From NCBI GenBank assembly GCA_016781115.1, contig JADDQX010000004.1, positions 29,458 to 36,454 of the forward strand: a DNA stretch of 6,997 nucleotides, written 5' to 3'. Shown in pieces: positions 6,168-6,997 of the stretch. How positions within the stretch are numbered: the stretch's first letter is position 1; each line of letters starts with the position of its first letter. Origin of the DNA: Actinomycetota bacterium. Its GTDB lineage: Bacteria > Actinomycetota > CADDZG01 > WHSQ01. The notes below the pieces were generated by a model that saw nothing but the letters and a program-made list of their open reading frames with translations, ran no database searches and was not told the DNA's origin. A program made the translations under genes and the position numbers.

Positions 6168-6997
6168 TCAGGTGAAGAGGCGCGGGAGCTTCGCCTTCGC
6201 GGTGAGGTGGCCGTGCACCTTCAGACGTCGCTTCAACAAAGCCCACCGTGGATCGACCCGCCCGACCGCGATCTTCGCCCAGTCCGCCGCCGATGTCTCC
6301 AGACGCAGGGCGGCCTCACCACCCTTGCCGGGCTTGGCTTCGGCGTGACCGTTCGTGACGACCAGGTGCCACGGCTCTGCATCGGTGAAGTCCCACTCGA
6401 TGGGACCTCCCAGGGAGCGGGCGACATCGAGATCCAGAGTCTGGACCATCCCCTGGAACAGGATCTCGAAGGCCTGCGGGCTGAGCTTCGGCTCGATGTT
6501 GTCGTCCCCGATGACCCCATCATCGATCAGCACCCACGCGCGCCGAGCACGGTCTTCGTACGACAAGGACAGGTCCTGCACCGCCAACATCCTAATCTCC
6601 GACGGATCGACCCCGACGCGGCGCAACTTGGTCTCGTAGGAACGCAAGCCGAAAGCGAAGATCTCCTCGAGGGTGAAGTCGAACGACTCGGCGTAGGCGC
6701 GGTCGCGCCGCGGAGGAACGAAGACCCCGATGACCCACGGCGTCACCCGGTCCCAGAGCTCGATGGCGGCGGCCCGGCACTCCTCGGACGACCTGATGAG
6801 GTCCCCCAGGAACTTGATACCGAAGGCCACGTGCCGGGATTCGTCGCGGGAGACGTTCGTGATCCCCTGGCTGAAGCCGGGCAGGATGTCGAGCTTCTCG
6901 ACGTAGCGCTGGATGAAGTGCTGGCCCGGGATCGCGAGCACTCCCTCGACTATGACGTGATACAGCGCGACGGACTGGGCCAGCAGAGCGCGGTCCT
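6168..6997 (-). CDS. R2-like di-iron oxidase fused to a C-terminal SCP2 (sterol-carrier) domain, 5' end outside window
   Basis: Reading leftward from the window edge, 275 codons run to a TGA at 6168-6170; the N-terminal part is beyond the window. The first visible part (residues 1 to about 125 of the fragment) is the second half of a ferritin-like four-helix protein of the ribonucleotide-reductase R2 / R2-like ligand-binding oxidase group. It has a metal-binding glutamate in VEG (E17), then DESRH (E52, H55) 35 residues later, the spacing I recall for R2lox proteins. A tyrosine five residues before E17 (Y12) matches the tyrosine that is cross-linked in R2lox. The last ~105 residues (171-275) resemble an SCP2 lipid-binding domain, with a DWAKIAVGRVDPRWALL stretch and a KRRLKVHGHL strand. 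The combination suggests an oxidase acting on a lipid or hydrophobic ligand. Whether it is a true R2lox or an RNR beta relative cannot be settled without the missing first metal-ligand helices. Confidence 0.8.
   Translation of the reverse strand, partial: DRALLAQSVALYHVIVEGVLAIPGQHFIQRYVEKLDILPGFSQGITNVSRDESRHVAFGIKFLGDLIRSSEECRAAAIELWDRVTPWVIGVFVPPRRDRAYAESFDFTLEEIFAFGLRSYETKLRRVGVDPSEIRMLAVQDLSLSYEDRARRAWVLIDDGVIGDDNIEPKLSPQAFEILFQGMVQTLDLDVARSLGGPIEWDFTDAEPWHLVVTNGHAEAKPGKGGEAALRLETSAADWAKIAVGRVDPRWALLKRRLKVHGHLTAKAKLPRLFT

Noticed and set aside
1..6997. CRISPR arrays, tRNA or rRNA genes, insertion sequences, prophage or toxin-antitoxin genes
   Set aside because: No regularly spaced direct repeats, cloverleaf-like sequences, transposase motifs or terminal inverted repeats were seen on either strand.

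Overview
The window is GC-rich (roughly two-thirds G+C by eye). It uses GTG as well as ATG starts, strong AGGAGG-type ribosome binding sites and very short intergenic gaps. The protein families (an acyl-CoA dehydrogenase, an ECF sigma factor with a membrane anti-sigma factor, an M15 peptidase ending in HFEW, and an R2-like oxidase fused to an SCP2 domain) suggest a high-GC actinobacterium (Actinomycetota), perhaps an uncultured lineage. That assignment is an inference from style and gene content, not a match to a known genome.

Layout. Positions 1-1137 (minus strand) hold an acyl-CoA dehydrogenase that lacks only its last few residues at the window edge. A 108-bp divergent gap (1138-1245) separates it from a plus-strand cluster of four genes at 1246-6075: a beta-propeller lipoprotein, an ECF sigma factor, a large anti-sigma factor and a membrane-anchored M15 peptidase. 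The last three are tightly packed: sigma and anti-sigma overlap by 11 bp, anti-sigma and peptidase by 4 bp (ATGA). The sigma gene starts 54 bp after the lipoprotein stop. A 92-bp convergent gap (6076-6167) with one weak hairpin separates the cluster from a minus-strand gene at 6168-6997. That gene is truncated at its 5' end by the window edge and encodes an R2-like di-iron oxidase fused to a C-terminal SCP2 domain.

How the genes may work together. The four-gene cluster reads as a self-contained cell-envelope stress module. The sigma factor would be held at the membrane by the zinc-finger end of the anti-sigma protein. The exported half of that protein looks like an RseB/LolA-type sensor domain followed by two related modules. 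The lipoprotein and the peptidase would be exported partners or outputs acting on or near peptidoglycan. A sequence resembling an ECF promoter (GAGAACC, 16 bp, CGTC) lies just upstream of the lipoprotein gene and could make the cluster autoregulated. The two flanking genes are lipid or redox enzymes with no evident link to the cluster. I saw no RNA genes, CRISPR arrays, insertion sequences or prophage genes.
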